Shown piece after piece: positions 49,307-59,553 of a stretch of 64,000 bases of DNA (position 1 is its first letter; each line of letters begins with the position of its first letter). Made by a program: the position numbers and the translations under genes. The DNA is from Aquimarina pacifica (GTDB lineage Bacteria; Bacteroidota; Bacteroidia; Flavobacteriales; Flavobacteriaceae). Location of the stretch: positions 1 to 64,000 of the forward strand of contig NZ_JACC01000014.1 in assembly GCF_000520955.1 (NCBI RefSeq), written 5' to 3'. The notes below the pieces were generated by a model, which did no database searches, was not told the origin of the DNA, and saw only the letters and a list, made by a program, of their open reading frames with translations.

Positions 49307-50071
49307 TTGGATATAAAAAAAATGGACGTTGCTACCTATCACGTCTTACTTAACGAAAAGTTATTTCAAGTAAAACATAACAAGAATATTACCATACGAG
49401 CCTTGCATAGTTGGCGGGCTAATGGATTATTAGAGGACAGCAGACAAGATACAGGTTCGGGTAATCGAAATTACTTTAGTGCTATAGATTTAGTATGGGT
49501 AAGTACCATTGCAGATATGCGCGACATGAAAGTGGAGAGAACACGAATTCAACAATTACGAGAAGGCATATTTCGTTCCATGGACATTGGACATTCCGAA
49601 AAATACCCAGCTATAGAATACTATATGATGCATATTTTTGAATGGAATATTCCCATTTTTATGCTTTTAACCGATAAAAATGAGGTGCTCTTACTTGATG
49701 ACAAAGCCTATTTTGATCGATTGGCTTCTGGGGAATTACAGAATCATATTTGTATCTCATTAAACAAGCAAATCAAAGATACCCTTCATGAGATTTATCT
49801 CCCTCCTGATTTTCGGGAATTTTCAGGATTAACGGATCAGGAGAAACAAGTATTATTCACCCTACGTGCAAAGCGATTCAAATATGTAAACATCACCCTA
49901 ACCAATGGAGAGATACGACGTTTAGAAGGAACAGAAGAAGTGCCTCTTGAGATGGATATAGGGAATTTACTCAAACAAGGGAATTATCAAAACATAGAAA
50001 TCAAACAACACAACGGAAAAGTCATGTGTATCAATAGAACATTGAGAAAGAATTTTGGTAAGAAATCTTAA
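49307..50071 (+). CDS. MerR-like N-terminal regulator
   Basis: 254 residues from TTG at 49307; the ATG at 49322 (MDVATYHVLLNEKLFQVKHN) is also possible. Residues 25-80 fit a MerR wHTH (TIRALHSWRANGLLEDSRQD, then YFSAIDLVWVSTIADMRDMK, with VERTRIQQLREG as the usual helix). The rest is a mixed domain without known ligand motifs. It is the first of three co-directed genes leading to the integrase, so it may control excision. Confidence 0.6.
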   Translation: MDIKKMDVATYHVLLNEKLFQVKHNKNITIRALHSWRANGLLEDSRQDTGSGNRNYFSAIDLVWVSTIADMRDMKVERTRIQQLREGIFRSMDIGHSEKYPAIEYYMMHIFEWNIPIFMLLTDKNEVLLLDDKAYFDRLASGELQNHICISLNKQIKDTLHEIYLPPDFREFSGLTDQEKQVLFTLRAKRFKYVNITLTNGEIRRLEGTEEVPLEMDIGNLLKQGNYQNIEIKQHNGKVMCINRTLRKNFGKKS

Positions 50072-50151
50072 TTTTTTTATACAAAATACTCAAAAGTACC
50101 GACTCGCAAAATGACTGCCGATGAAGCAGAATGGAGCACTTTTAATATTAA

Positions 50152-50511
50152 ATGCAAAAACAATATGAAAAATTTATGGAGTTGTCAGAATTATGCAAAC
50201 TGTTGCATGTAAAAGACACCAAGACGGCTCTTAAGTGGTGTAAAAAACACAAAATCCCAACCATACTAATTAGCAACAAATTAATGACGTATACATTTTT
50301 TGTGAATGCAGTGGTAGATCGTAAAGTGATCAGTACCCTCAAAGAACAAGACCCAACGCATTGGAGAGAACTGTATAAATACTATATGACCAATGATCGA
50401 TATGGATACGTTGTAGCAACAGAGTGCGTAAAAGAAGAAGAACCTATTAAAATGACTTCGTATCGAAGACCGAAGTCAGACTTGGCAAAAAATTTTGCTA
50501 AAGGTTTATAA
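50152..50511 (+). CDS. Candidate excisionase / recombination directionality factor
   Basis: 119 residues. The start (QKQYEKFMELSELCKLLHVK, then DTKTALKWCKKHKIPTILIS) follows the pattern of a small MerR-related HTH as in AlpA/Xis (a K-x-L-h helix, then W-C-K-K-H-K-I-P). A basic C-terminus follows. It sits 25 bp before the integrase gene on the same strand, the usual place of an excisionase. Confidence 0.55.
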   Translation: MQKQYEKFMELSELCKLLHVKDTKTALKWCKKHKIPTILISNKLMTYTFFVNAVVDRKVISTLKEQDPTHWRELYKYYMTNDRYGYVVATECVKEEEPIKMTSYRRPKSDLAKNFAKGL

Positions 50512-50536
50512 TGTTTAACTTAAAAAACCAAGAATT

Positions 50537-51868
50537 ATGAGAAGAAAAAAACTTCCCCAAAACAAGCACAAGGGAATGTTTATTTATTGTAGCCAGTGCT
50601 GTAAATATTTTTCTTACACACAAAAAAAGGTAGACGGCAAACCCGTAGAGCCTATATGTGGCGATAGTGGAAAGCGATATTCGACCTGTAAGTCCCCTGA
50701 AAAACAAAAATACAAGGTGCGAGTGCATATCCCGTTCAGTGGCAAGACAACCACCAGTAAAACTCTGGAGGCAGACAAATATGAAAATGCAGTGATCGAA
50801 GCTATAGAGTTTTCTGCTAACTTCAGTAGTGAGATCAAAGAGATGAATAAAGTTACAACAAATGAAAAACGAAGCATGTATTTGTTTGATGCGCAGTTAG
50901 ATTACTTAGATTTTTATGCAGATATCGGTGTCCCTGAACATAAAAAAAAGAACATTTCTAAAGATCAGCAGCAAGCAGTAGCAAGAGCGTTAAAACTATT
51001 CAATGAGGCTTTGAAGGTAAATAATATTGATAAAGGATTGCTTAGGGTAGATCGTATAAACGATACGCATGTAGGGTATTTTCATAAGTATTTAGGTGAT
51101 TATGCAGCCAATACCTATAATAGAATGATGTACGCTTTAGGTGGTTTTTATAAGTGGATATTACAAACATACCGCCTCAATAGCATAAATCCTTTTGAGT
51201 CTTTTGAGAAAAAAGTTACCGTATATAAAAAAGAAACGATCACTGAAGAAGAATTTGAAGGCTTGCTTAAACAAATTACTCCAGAAAACGGAAAGGCGGA
51301 AAAGATCACAAAAAGTAGAATCCAAAAATTAAACTGGTATACCCCGTATCTTAAAGATGCATTTAGGCTGGCTATACACACTGGAGGCAGACGCGAAGAG
51401 ATTTATGCCTTAAAATGGAATATGATTAAAGAAAGTAATGGGGAACCGATATTTATTGAAATTCCAAACTTAAAAGTCATGCGAAATCCTAAATTTAAAA
51501 ACAAAGTGGTCCCTCCCAAAATCATACCGATAACCAAAGGTTTCAATGATGTAATTGATCAATTGGGATATCAAGAGTATAAAGGATCGGACGAGTACCT
51601 TATTTTCCAAGATAGGAAAAAACCTATTTCGACTTGGATGAAAGAACGATTATCCGGCGGTTTTTCTCATTTCTATAAACAACTCAATACAGGCAAGGAG
51701 TTGGACTTTAAATGCCTTAGAAAAACACACCTTACCTATCTGAAAAAAGCGATGAAAGGGGATGCAAGGTTATTGTCTTCACACTCCACAAATGAAGTTT
51801 TAGATAAACACTATGTAGATCATAGAATAATAGATAAAGCAATTAAAGAGTTTCAGATTTTCTCTTAA
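50537..51868 (+). CDS. Tyrosine recombinase (integrase) of the element
   Basis: 443 residues. An N-terminal Cys cluster (YCSQCCKYFSYTQKK, then CGDSGKRYSTC) looks like a zinc finger. A SAM-like core-binding region follows (DQQQAVARALKLFNEALKVN). Catalytic domain: Arg I in AIHTGGRREEIYALKWN, the Arg II box as DFKCLRKTHLTYLKKA, the H/Y part as LLSSHSTNEVLDKHYVDH with nucleophile Tyr. The usual His of HxLR is Lys here (KCLR). It is the rightmost gene of the element, as expected for an integrase beside its attachment site. Confidence 0.85.
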   Translation: MRRKKLPQNKHKGMFIYCSQCCKYFSYTQKKVDGKPVEPICGDSGKRYSTCKSPEKQKYKVRVHIPFSGKTTTSKTLEADKYENAVIEAIEFSANFSSEIKEMNKVTTNEKRSMYLFDAQLDYLDFYADIGVPEHKKKNISKDQQQAVARALKLFNEALKVNNIDKGLLRVDRINDTHVGYFHKYLGDYAANTYNRMMYALGGFYKWILQTYRLNSINPFESFEKKVTVYKKETITEEEFEGLLKQITPENGKAEKITKSRIQKLNWYTPYLKDAFRLAIHTGGRREEIYALKWNMIKESNGEPIFIEIPNLKVMRNPKFKNKVVPPKIIPITKGFNDVIDQLGYQEYKGSDEYLIFQDRKKPISTWMKERLSGGFSHFYKQLNTGKELDFKCLRKTHLTYLKKAMKGDARLLSSHSTNEVLDKHYVDHRIIDKAIKEFQIFS

Positions 51869-51881
51869 ATTCTATTACAAT

Positions 51882-51921
51882 ACCGTACTTTGGAACCGTA
51901 CTTTACAGGTTTTTAAAGTAC
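51882..51921 (+). other. Repeats beside the integrase, candidate attachment or arm site
   Basis: ACCGTACTTT occurs twice (51882-51891 and 51895-51904). GTACTTT at 51898-51904 is answered by AAAGTAC at 51915-51921. Such short repeats next to an integrase fit arm sites or a terminator. The rest of 51869-52058 has only the short ACAGG...CCTG leader-type repeat before the permease gene. Confidence 0.4.
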
Positions 51922-52058
51922 AATTCAAAAATTGAAATACTTCACAAATTACTCATATTGAGTTATTTAAACTTAATTTTCATGTCTTTAAAAGAAAAAA
52001 CCCTACAGGCTTCTAAAACCTGACAGGTCTTGGTTAATCAATCAAAAAAGAAAGAGTT

Positions 52059-54473
52059 ATGTTTAAGAACCATATCAAAATAGCATTAAGAAATTTAGTT
52101 AAAAATAAAGGTTTTACTTTTATTAATATTATTGGTCTTTCTGTTGCTTTTGGGGTTGCAATCCTTTTGAGCATGACTGCGTTTTTCGAATTGTCGTATG
52201 ATCAATTTCATGAAAACAAAGGGTCAATTTATCAAATATATACGACTGAGCAAACTACCAAAGAACCTCAGGTAAGTCTTTCTAATCCAGTGCCTTTGGC
52301 GCCTAGTCTGCAAGAAGAAATACCCGGGATTGACAAAATATCGAGACAATTAGAAGAAAAAATAATACTTTCTTTTAATGATAAGCAATTCAATTTAGAT
52401 ATCAGCTGGGTGGATCAGGATTTCTTTTCTATTTTTTCATTTCCCATAGTAGAAGGCAACAAAAATCACCCTCTCAAAGAGTTGTCGTCTGTTGTTATTA
52501 CCCAAGAGACAGCTAAGAATATTTTTGGAGCTCAGGATGCCATAGGTAAAACAGTACTGTTACAAATTAATCAAAAAGAAGAACCTTTTGTGATATCAGC
52601 AATTGCTGAAGACAATAAACCCAACAGTAGTATTGAGTTTGACATTGCAGTTAATTTTGTTAGACATAGTAAATATCAACAAAATAAAGACGCTTGGGAT
52701 ACCAAAAACCATCAAGTATATATTCAGTTAGACAAAGAAGTATCTGTTGCAAATTTTGAAAAAAGTACCGCAGCATTTACTAATCTTCACTATAAAGAAG
52801 AAATAGACAAACTAAAGCGTGATGGAGTACTACCTGATCAGAATAATCAATACATGCAATTACACCTTTTCCCGTTCGAGGATAATCATTTTTTGAGCTT
52901 TCCGGCTGGTAAGGCTAATGTTAGTAAAACCTTACCTTATTTGGTTTTGGGTGTTGCGTTTTTAATACTTCTTATTGCTTGTGTCAATTTTGTAAATATG
53001 AACATTGCTAAAAGCAGTACAAGATTAAAAGAAATAGGTATGCGAAAAACGCTAGGCGCTACCAAAAAACATGTGTTTTTTCAGTTTTGGTTCGAGAGTA
53101 TTTTAATTTTTTTGACCACTATTATCATTGGGGTCGGTATGAGTGTTCTTTTACTAGATCCTTTTAAGACACTTTTTAATACCGAAGCCTCTTTGGGTTC
53201 AACAATAACGCCAGTAATAGGTTTTGGTTTTATTTTGGCTTTTTTTATGATAACTCTATTGGCGGGTGGATATCCAGCTTTACTTCTCAGTAAATTAGGA
53301 ACCCTACAGGTACTTAAAGGGAAACTAAATGGTAAAGGGCGTAATCATGTACGTGATGTTCTTATCATCATACAATTTGCTATTGTTATTTTATTGACCA
53401 GTGGTGCTTTTGTTTTATGGGGTCAGTTAGATTATATGCGTAGTAAAGATTTAGGATTTAATAAAGAGCATGTAATTTCTTTTCCGCTTAACGGAAAACG
53501 AAATAGCTATGAGGCAATACAACTTATACGAGAAGAATTAGAGCGTCAGCCCAATATTGTTAGTGTCACAGGGTCTGATAATAATTTGGGAATAGGTAAA
53601 GACGGAAGTGTGTATCAAAGTATTTTAGGTTTTGATCATAAAGGAAAAGGAGTAAAAACTAATATGCTGGTTGTAGATTATGATTATCCAGAAACTTTGG
53701 ATATTGAGCTTAAGGCAGGGCGAACTTTTAACAGAAGTTTTCCAAACGATAGTAAATCTATTTTGATCAATGAAGCTATGGCAAAGGAACTCGAAGAAAG
53801 TGACCCAATAAATAAGCAAATTATGATGGATGATTCGATTAAGTATACCATTATAGGAGTCATTAAGGATTATAATTTTAGAAAATTAAATAAAAAAATA
53901 GATCCTATTACCCTATTTATGGATACCGAGTGGGATTTGTACTACGGATACGTAAAAATCGCTCCCACAAATATTATAGAATCATACGATAATATAAAAA
54001 GTATATGGCAAAAAATAGAGCCTCAAGCAGCGTTTTTGGGTTCCTTTCTTGATGAAAATATTGATAGAACCTTCAGGAGTGAAAAGATTATGATTACGAT
54101 TATCACTAGCGGAGCCATCGTTGCGGTAATCTTAAGTTGCATAGGCTTATTGGCAATTTCTCTCTTGGTAGTCAACCAAAGAACAAAAGAAATTGGTGTG
54201 CGTAAGGTGATTGGCGCAAGTGTATCTTCTATTACGATTTTGTTAGCCAAAGATTTTATAAAGCTTGTGCTTATTGCCTTTGCCTGCAGTGTACCTATAG
54301 CTTGGTGGTCAACTAGTAATTGGTTAGAAAACTATTCCTATCATATTGATCTAACGCTATGGTTTTTTGTGATATCAGGAATCCTAGCTATTTTGATTGC
54401 ATTAGCTACAATAAGTGTAGGCACCATTAAGGCAGCAATGCAAAATCCAGTAAAAAGTTTGAGAACAGAATAA
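52059..54473 (+). CDS. MacB/FtsX-type ABC transporter permease
   Basis: 804 residues. Four FtsX-type membrane helix groups: one helix after a short N-terminus (NKGFTFINIIGLSVAFGVAI), then a large periplasmic MacB_PCD domain, three helices around residues 295-420, a second periplasmic domain, and the end with KEIGVRKVIGASVSSITILL as the conserved MacB coupling motif. This Bacteroidota class carries two FtsX units in one protein. The partner ATPase is at 56987. Such systems work in lipoprotein sorting, antibiotic efflux or envelope stress. First host gene right of the element. Confidence 0.8.
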   Translation: MFKNHIKIALRNLVKNKGFTFINIIGLSVAFGVAILLSMTAFFELSYDQFHENKGSIYQIYTTEQTTKEPQVSLSNPVPLAPSLQEEIPGIDKISRQLEEKIILSFNDKQFNLDISWVDQDFFSIFSFPIVEGNKNHPLKELSSVVITQETAKNIFGAQDAIGKTVLLQINQKEEPFVISAIAEDNKPNSSIEFDIAVNFVRHSKYQQNKDAWDTKNHQVYIQLDKEVSVANFEKSTAAFTNLHYKEEIDKLKRDGVLPDQNNQYMQLHLFPFEDNHFLSFPAGKANVSKTLPYLVLGVAFLILLIACVNFVNMNIAKSSTRLKEIGMRKTLGATKKHVFFQFWFESILIFLTTIIIGVGMSVLLLDPFKTLFNTEASLGSTITPVIGFGFILAFFMITLLAGGYPALLLSKLGTLQVLKGKLNGKGRNHVRDVLIIIQFAIVILLTSGAFVLWGQLDYMRSKDLGFNKEHVISFPLNGKRNSYEAIQLIREELERQPNIVSVTGSDNNLGIGKDGSVYQSILGFDHKGKGVKTNMLVVDYDYPETLDIELKAGRTFNRSFPNDSKSILINEAMAKELEESDPINKQIMMDDSIKYTIIGVIKDYNFRKLNKKIDPITLFMDTEWDLYYGYVKIAPTNIIESYDNIKSIWQKIEPQAAFLGSFLDENIDRTFRSEKIMITIITSGAIVAVILSCIGLLAISLLVVNQRTKEIGVRKVIGASVSSITILLAKDFIKLVLIAFACSVPIAWWSTSNWLENYSYHIDLTLWFFVISGILAILIALATISVGTIKAAMQNPVKSLRTE

Positions 54474-54512
54474 AATTAAACAGACCTGTTAGGTCTATAA
54501 AAACAAAAAGTT

Positions 54513-56933
54513 ATGTTTAGGAACCATATCAAAATAGCGTTGCGTAACATTACAAAAGATAAAATGTTTACGGCCATCAAAATAGGTGGTTTTGCAATAG
54601 GTATTGCTGCATGTTTACTTATAACACTTTTTATAAGAGATGAATTGAGTTACGATACTCATTATAAAAATAAAGATAGAATTTATAGGGTAGTTGTTGA
54701 GTTTAATATCGAGGGAGAACGTATAAAAAATGTACATTTTCAGCTGCCGTTTGCTGAGGCGTTGGTATCAGATTTTCCAGAAATTATAAAATCCGGAAAA
54801 TATAACTCAGGAGCACTTTTTGGAGCAGGAGATAAATCACTAAGACTAGAAGGAGAAACACAAAATAGACTTGAAAAAGGTTTTGTTTTTATGGATTCTG
54901 GGTTATTAGAAGTACTAGAGATTCCCTTAATACAAGGAAACCCCAAAAATGCATTAGATGAACCGAATAGTCTCATTATAACTAAAGAAAAGGCCGATCA
55001 ATATTATCCTAATGGAGATGCGATGGGTAACGTATTGATCTTAGATAATAATACCGAAATGCCCTATCGAATTACAGGTGTTATGGATAATACAGGCCTA
55101 AAAACTCACTTTCAGTATGATTTTTTGATGGGTATTTCTGATCAAAATGCTAGTTGGATGAATAGCAATTATATGACCTATGTTTTGGTTGATGAACATA
55201 CTGATATTGCGCTATTAGAAAAAAAAATGGCATCGGTTATAGAAAAATATATAGTTCCTGCATTGAAGGATGCAGGAAGAGATAGTGATTCCTTTAATAC
55301 GCTTAGGAAGAGTACATTCGAGTTGCAACCTGTAGCCGATATTTATTTAAAAACCGACAACCAAATACAAGACCGATTATCCCATGGTGATATCCGTTTT
55401 GTTTGGCTGTTTGCAGCAATAGCACTGTTTATTTTAGGTTTGGCGGGAATTAACTTTATTAACCTATCAACAGCAAAATCTGCTAATCGAGCTAAAGAAG
55501 TAGGGTTAAGAAAAACAGTTGGTGCATTTAGACGTAACCTTATTTCTCAATTTTTAGCAGAGTCTATCATATTCAGTATATTATCATTTGTTTTAGGATT
55601 ATTTTTTGCGTGGCTATTATTACCATATTTCAATGCTATTGCTGATAAAGCGGTGCTCTTTCCCTTGAATAGTTGGTGGTTTCTACCTCTTATTTTATTT
55701 TCAGCATTTTTAATTGGTATTATAGCAGGGATATACCCTGCATTTTACTTATCAGCATTTAAACCAATAAACGTGCTCAAAGGTAGATTGAGCATCGGAA
55801 GTAAAAGTGGTAAAATACGAAGTGGGTTGGTGGTTTTTCAATTTTCAATTTCTATTATTTTGATTATTGGTACCTTAATCATTTACAGACAAATGGATTA
55901 TATCCTTACCAAGGATCTTGGGTATACCAAAGAACAGGTTATGCTTATAGAAGGTGCAAATGCATTGGGTAATAGAACGCAATCTTTTAAGAAACAAATA
56001 CAGTACATGTCATCTGTGCAACAAGTTTCTGTAAGTGATTATTTGCCTATTGAAGGAAAAAAACGAAACGGTAATTCTTTTAAAAAAGCAGGAGAGGGTT
56101 ATCAAATTGGAGGAGTTGGATTAGCGAGCCAGATTTGGAGAGTAGATTATGACTACAACAGGACATTAGGAATAAAAATAAAAGAAGGTCGAGATTTTTT
56201 TATAGAAAGAGCTTCTGATTCTATTAATTCAATCATCGTGAATGAAATGATGGTAAAGAAACTGGGGCTTAGCGAACCGATTGGCAAAAAGATATCCAAT
56301 GGTTTTGATTGGACCATCATAGGAGTTGTTGAGGATTTTCATTTTAACTCCTTAAAAATAGGGATTGAGCCACTTGCTTTGGTAATAGGAAATAGCCCTG
56401 AGACTATTTCTGTAAAATTAAATTCTTCTGATATTAACAGTTCAATTGAAGCCATTAAGAAGATCTGGGATACAAGTGTACCAAATCAAGCATTTCAATA
56501 TACCTTTTTGGATCAGGATTTTGCCATGATGCATAAAGATGTAAAGCGTATGGGAATTATTTTCAACAGCTTTGCCCTGTTTGCAATTCTTGTAGCGTGT
56601 CTTGGCCTATTTGCACTTTCTGCTTTTATGGTAGAACAACGAAAAAAGGAAATCAGTATCCGCTTAGTTTTGGGAGCTTCGTTTAAAAATATTTATAGAC
56701 TTTTAACTATAAATTTTCTAAAATTAGTTCTTGTTTCTATTTGTATTGCCGTACCGATTGGCTGGTATATAATGCAACGTTGGTTAGAGGATTTTGCTTA
56801 TCGTATAGAACTGAGCTGGCAGATATTTGTAATTGCGGGAATTCTGGCATTGGGAACAGCAATATTTACTATTAGTTATCAGTCTATTAGTGTTGCATTT
56901 ATAAAGCCATTGAAGAATTTGCGAACAGAATAA
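54513..56933 (+). CDS. MacB/FtsX-type ABC transporter permease (paralogue)
   Basis: 806 residues with the same plan as 52059-54473: N-terminal helix (KMFTAIKIGGFAIGIAACLL), periplasmic domain, FtsX helices with AKEVGLRKTVGAFRRNLISQ, second half ending with KKEISIRLVLGASFKNIYRL and KPLKNLRTE. The two probably pair in a heteromeric complex, as in other two-permease clusters of flavobacteria. A 39-bp gap with the short leader palindrome GACCTGTTAGGTC precedes it. Confidence 0.8.
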   Translation: MFRNHIKIALRNITKDKMFTAIKIGGFAIGIAACLLITLFIRDELSYDTHYKNKDRIYRVVVEFNIEGERIKNVHFQLPFAEALVSDFPEIIKSGKYNSGALFGAGDKSLRLEGETQNRLEKGFVFMDSGLLEVLEIPLIQGNPKNALDEPNSLIITKEKADQYYPNGDAMGNVLILDNNTEMPYRITGVMDNTGLKTHFQYDFLMGISDQNASWMNSNYMTYVLVDEHTDIALLEKKMASVIEKYIVPALKDAGRDSDSFNTLRKSTFELQPVADIYLKTDNQIQDRLSHGDIRFVWLFAAIALFILGLAGINFINLSTAKSANRAKEVGLRKTVGAFRRNLISQFLAESIIFSILSFVLGLFFAWLLLPYFNAIADKAVLFPLNSWWFLPLILFSAFLIGIIAGIYPAFYLSAFKPINVLKGRLSIGSKSGKIRSGLVVFQFSISIILIIGTLIIYRQMDYILTKDLGYTKEQVMLIEGANALGNRTQSFKKQIQYMSSVQQVSVSDYLPIEGKKRNGNSFKKAGEGYQIGGVGLASQIWRVDYDYNRTLGIKIKEGRDFFIERASDSINSIIVNEMMVKKLGLSEPIGKKISNGFDWTIIGVVEDFHFNSLKIGIEPLALVIGNSPETISVKLNSSDINSSIEAIKKIWDTSVPNQAFQYTFLDQDFAMMHKDVKRMGIIFNSFALFAILVACLGLFALSAFMVEQRKKEISIRLVLGASFKNIYRLLTINFLKLVLVSICIAVPIGWYIMQRWLEDFAYRIELSWQIFVIAGILALGTAIFTISYQSISVAFIKPLKNLRTE

Positions 56934-56986
56934 ATTTTTTTATAATACGCCCTAGGTATTGATCCGAAGGGCTGAAAAAAGTAAAT

Positions 56987-57649
56987 ATGTTACTACAACT
57001 AAAAAATGTATCAAAATGGGTCCAATCTGGTGGACAACGAGTATTTCTTTTAAAGGATATTAACTTTTGGGTAAATGAAGGCGATTTTATTTCGATTATG
57101 GGCCCATCGGGATCAGGAAAGTCAACGTTGCTTAATGGCATAGGGATGTTAGATGCTTTTAGCGCCGGAGAATATGCTTTTTTGGATCAACCAGTGCATA
57201 CCATAAAAGAAAAGCAACGTGCAAAATTATATAAAGAACACATCGGATTTGTGTTTCAATCATATCATTTGATTGATGAACTAACCGTAAAAGAAAACCT
57301 TGAGATGCCATTGTTATATAAAAAGTATAAATCATCCCAAATTAAAGCCTTGGTTGCTGATACACTAGATCGTTTTAATATTGTGGGTAAAAAGGATCTT
57401 TTTCCCTCACAGTTAAGCGGTGGCCAGCAACAACTAGTTGGTATTGCAAGGGCGTTGATTGCAAGTCCAAAACTAATTCTTGCAGATGAACCTACTGGAA
57501 ATCTGAATTCAAAACAAGGAGAAGAGATTATGGAAACCTTTACACAACTTAACAAAGTGGGAGTTACCATTATACAAGTAACACACTCAGAAAAAAATAT
57601 GGCATACGGTTCTCGAGTAATTAATCTTTTAGACGGACATATTGTTTAA
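56987..57649 (+). CDS. ABC transporter ATPase (LolD/MacB family)
   Basis: 220 residues with all ABC motifs: Walker A MGPSGSGKSTLLNGIGMLDA, Q-loop FVFQSYHLIDELTVKENLEM, signature QLSGGQQQLVGIARALI, Walker B LILADEPTGNLNSK, and H-loop VTIIQVTHSEKNMAYGSRV. It would energise the two permeases immediately upstream. Confidence 0.9.
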   Translation: MLLQLKNVSKWVQSGGQRVFLLKDINFWVNEGDFISIMGPSGSGKSTLLNGIGMLDAFSAGEYAFLDQPVHTIKEKQRAKLYKEHIGFVFQSYHLIDELTVKENLEMPLLYKKYKSSQIKALVADTLDRFNIVGKKDLFPSQLSGGQQQLVGIARALIASPKLILADEPTGNLNSKQGEEIMETFTQLNKVGVTIIQVTHSEKNMAYGSRVINLLDGHIV

Positions 57650-57707
57650 TTCCTGTAGAACTTATTTCTAGAATAAACGTGTAATTTTGACTATCTATAT
57701 GTTACGT

Positions 57708-58910
57708 ATGAAAAAAATAACAGTATTGCTTTTCTGCCTTTTGTTATGTGACGCATTTGCTCAAACCAATGATTCGATTTCAAATATGCTTACTAAAGAA
57801 TTAGAACATATCTATTCTCGAGGTCATATCAATGGGTTTTCTGTTGCAATCGTTAATGAATCAGGAGGTTTGTATACCAAGGGATTTGGGTACGCAAATG
57901 TTAATGAGAAAAAGAAGTACACAAAAAATACTATTCAAAATATAGGTTCTATATCAAAAACACTTATTGGGGTAGCATTACTAAAAGCTCAGGAGTTAGG
58001 AAAACTACATCTTGATGATCCCATAAATACATTTCTACCGTTTGAAATTAGCAATCCGAATTTTCCTGATAGTGATATTACAATAAGGCATTTGACGACG
58101 CATACATCATCAATTACTGATTCTCCTAAGTATTATAAAAATGGGTATGTTTTAAAGGCAAAAGAAAATCCAGGAGTTAAGGTGAATACTAATTTTCGTT
58201 CTCCAGATGAAATAATCTCACTTTCAGTTTTTTTTGAACGCATTCTAAGCAAACCAGGAGATTGGTATTGCAAAAAGGATTTCTTAAAAAAGAAACCAGG
58301 TACTTTTTTTAAATATTCTAACGTTGCTGCGGGATTAGCAGCATATATTTTGGAACAAGCAACAGGACAATCTTTTTCTACATTTACTAAAACACATATT
58401 TTTGATCCTCTAGAGATGTCTAATACAGGATGGTCATTTAGTGAGATTGATTTTTCTAAACATAGTAGACTTTATAGTGAGCCTACGAACGAATTGGCTT
58501 TTTATAAATTAGTAAATTATCCAGATGGGGGATTATTGACTTCTTCTGATGATTTACAGAAATATTTGTTTGAGTTGATCAAAGGATATGAAGGAAATGG
58601 AGGAATTTTAAAAAAGGAGAGTTTTGAAGAACTTTTTACCCCTCGATTAGAGGAGATCAACTTTGACAAAAGAAGTACAGGAAGTTTTAGTGATGATTAT
58701 AATATGGGGGTGTTCATGGGGTTTTCTGCCAAAGGATATGTTGGTCATACAGGATCAGATCCAGGGATTGGATCTTTTATGTTTTTTGACCCTAAAACAA
58801 AGATTGGGAAGTTATTGATAGTGAATACCGAATTAAAAAAAGAAGGGGTTGCCGAGTTTAAGGATATATGGAAAAAACTTCAAGAGTATGAGCATAAACT
58901 TAAACTATAG
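57708..58910 (+). CDS. Secreted serine beta-lactamase/esterase-like hydrolase
   Basis: 400 residues from the ATG at 57708, which gives a good signal peptide (KKITVLLFCLLLCDAFAQTN); a TTG further upstream is less likely. Class C/S12 motifs are visible: the SxxK box in NIGSISKTLIGVAL, the YxN box in FFKYSNVAAGLAAY, and the HTG box as VGHTGSDPG. Enzymes of this family include esterases, D-amino peptidases and beta-lactamases. It follows the ABC genes and may act in the periplasm on a transported product or the wall. Confidence 0.8.
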   Translation: MKKITVLLFCLLLCDAFAQTNDSISNMLTKELEHIYSRGHINGFSVAIVNESGGLYTKGFGYANVNEKKKYTKNTIQNIGSISKTLIGVALLKAQELGKLHLDDPINTFLPFEISNPNFPDSDITIRHLTTHTSSITDSPKYYKNGYVLKAKENPGVKVNTNFRSPDEIISLSVFFERILSKPGDWYCKKDFLKKKPGTFFKYSNVAAGLAAYILEQATGQSFSTFTKTHIFDPLEMSNTGWSFSEIDFSKHSRLYSEPTNELAFYKLVNYPDGGLLTSSDDLQKYLFELIKGYEGNGGILKKESFEELFTPRLEEINFDKRSTGSFSDDYNMGVFMGFSAKGYVGHTGSDPGIGSFMFFDPKTKIGKLLIVNTELKKEGVAEFKDIWKKLQEYEHKLKL

Positions 58911-59553
58911 AGGCAGGTTACTTTTGTGATCGATAAATTCTAAAATAATAGTAAAGAGTTAGGAACTTGTTTCTTGAAGATACTAAATAGTTTTTTTTAC
59001 TTATTTTAGTGGCATTGTATACAATAGTGTTAATTTATAATTTTACCAACAGCTTATAAATTAAATAACATCTGACCTCATTTTCTAATTGATTTTGAAA
59101 ATGTAATATCCTTTACAAAGAGGGATATTTAAATGTAATAGAATTTTTTTGTAATCTCTTAAACCTAAAGCAAACCTAAAACCACACCTAATCACGTATA
59201 ATTCCCTGATTTTTTTTAGAATATCTCCGAAACTGAATTTTTGTTAGTTTAGATCGATATGGGCTATAAAATAATTAGAGGTTGTCTTTACTTTAAGATA
59301 ATTTCTAGAATTTTTTATGATCAGTTTTTGAATAAGGGTTTAATTTTCAAAGACATTTTTTCGATTTTTCAGGTGCGGTTTACCGCATATAACAGGTAAT
59401 TTTCTATCAACTATTATATCCGTCTTAATTTAACCATTGGCTCTTATAATATAAGTGTTTCTGAGATAATTATTGGCGGTCCATTTTATACGGGATTTCT
59501 TCTCTAAAAAACACTCTTAAAATCGTAATTACTAATCACTAAATTAATTTTTC
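58911..59553. other. Gene-free host intergenic region
   Basis: 640 bp, very AT-rich, without an ORF of plausible composition and without a clear hairpin terminator or TAnnTTTG promoter that I can point to. It should contain the promoter of the subtilisin gene. Confidence 0.4.

Noticed and set aside
2475-51868. Tailed prophage or conjugative element
   Set aside because: No terminase, portal, major tail or tape-measure gene and no relaxase, TraG or T4SS gene could be recognised.
2440-51930. Direct repeats marking the element ends
   Set aside because: Only short matches such as AAAACCCTA or TACAATA were found near both ends; too short to claim an att duplication.
51990-54512. ACCTG/CAGGT palindromes before both permease genes as mobile-element ends
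   Set aside because: Short and commonly seen before flavobacterial ABC permease genes; no transposase or target duplication nearby.
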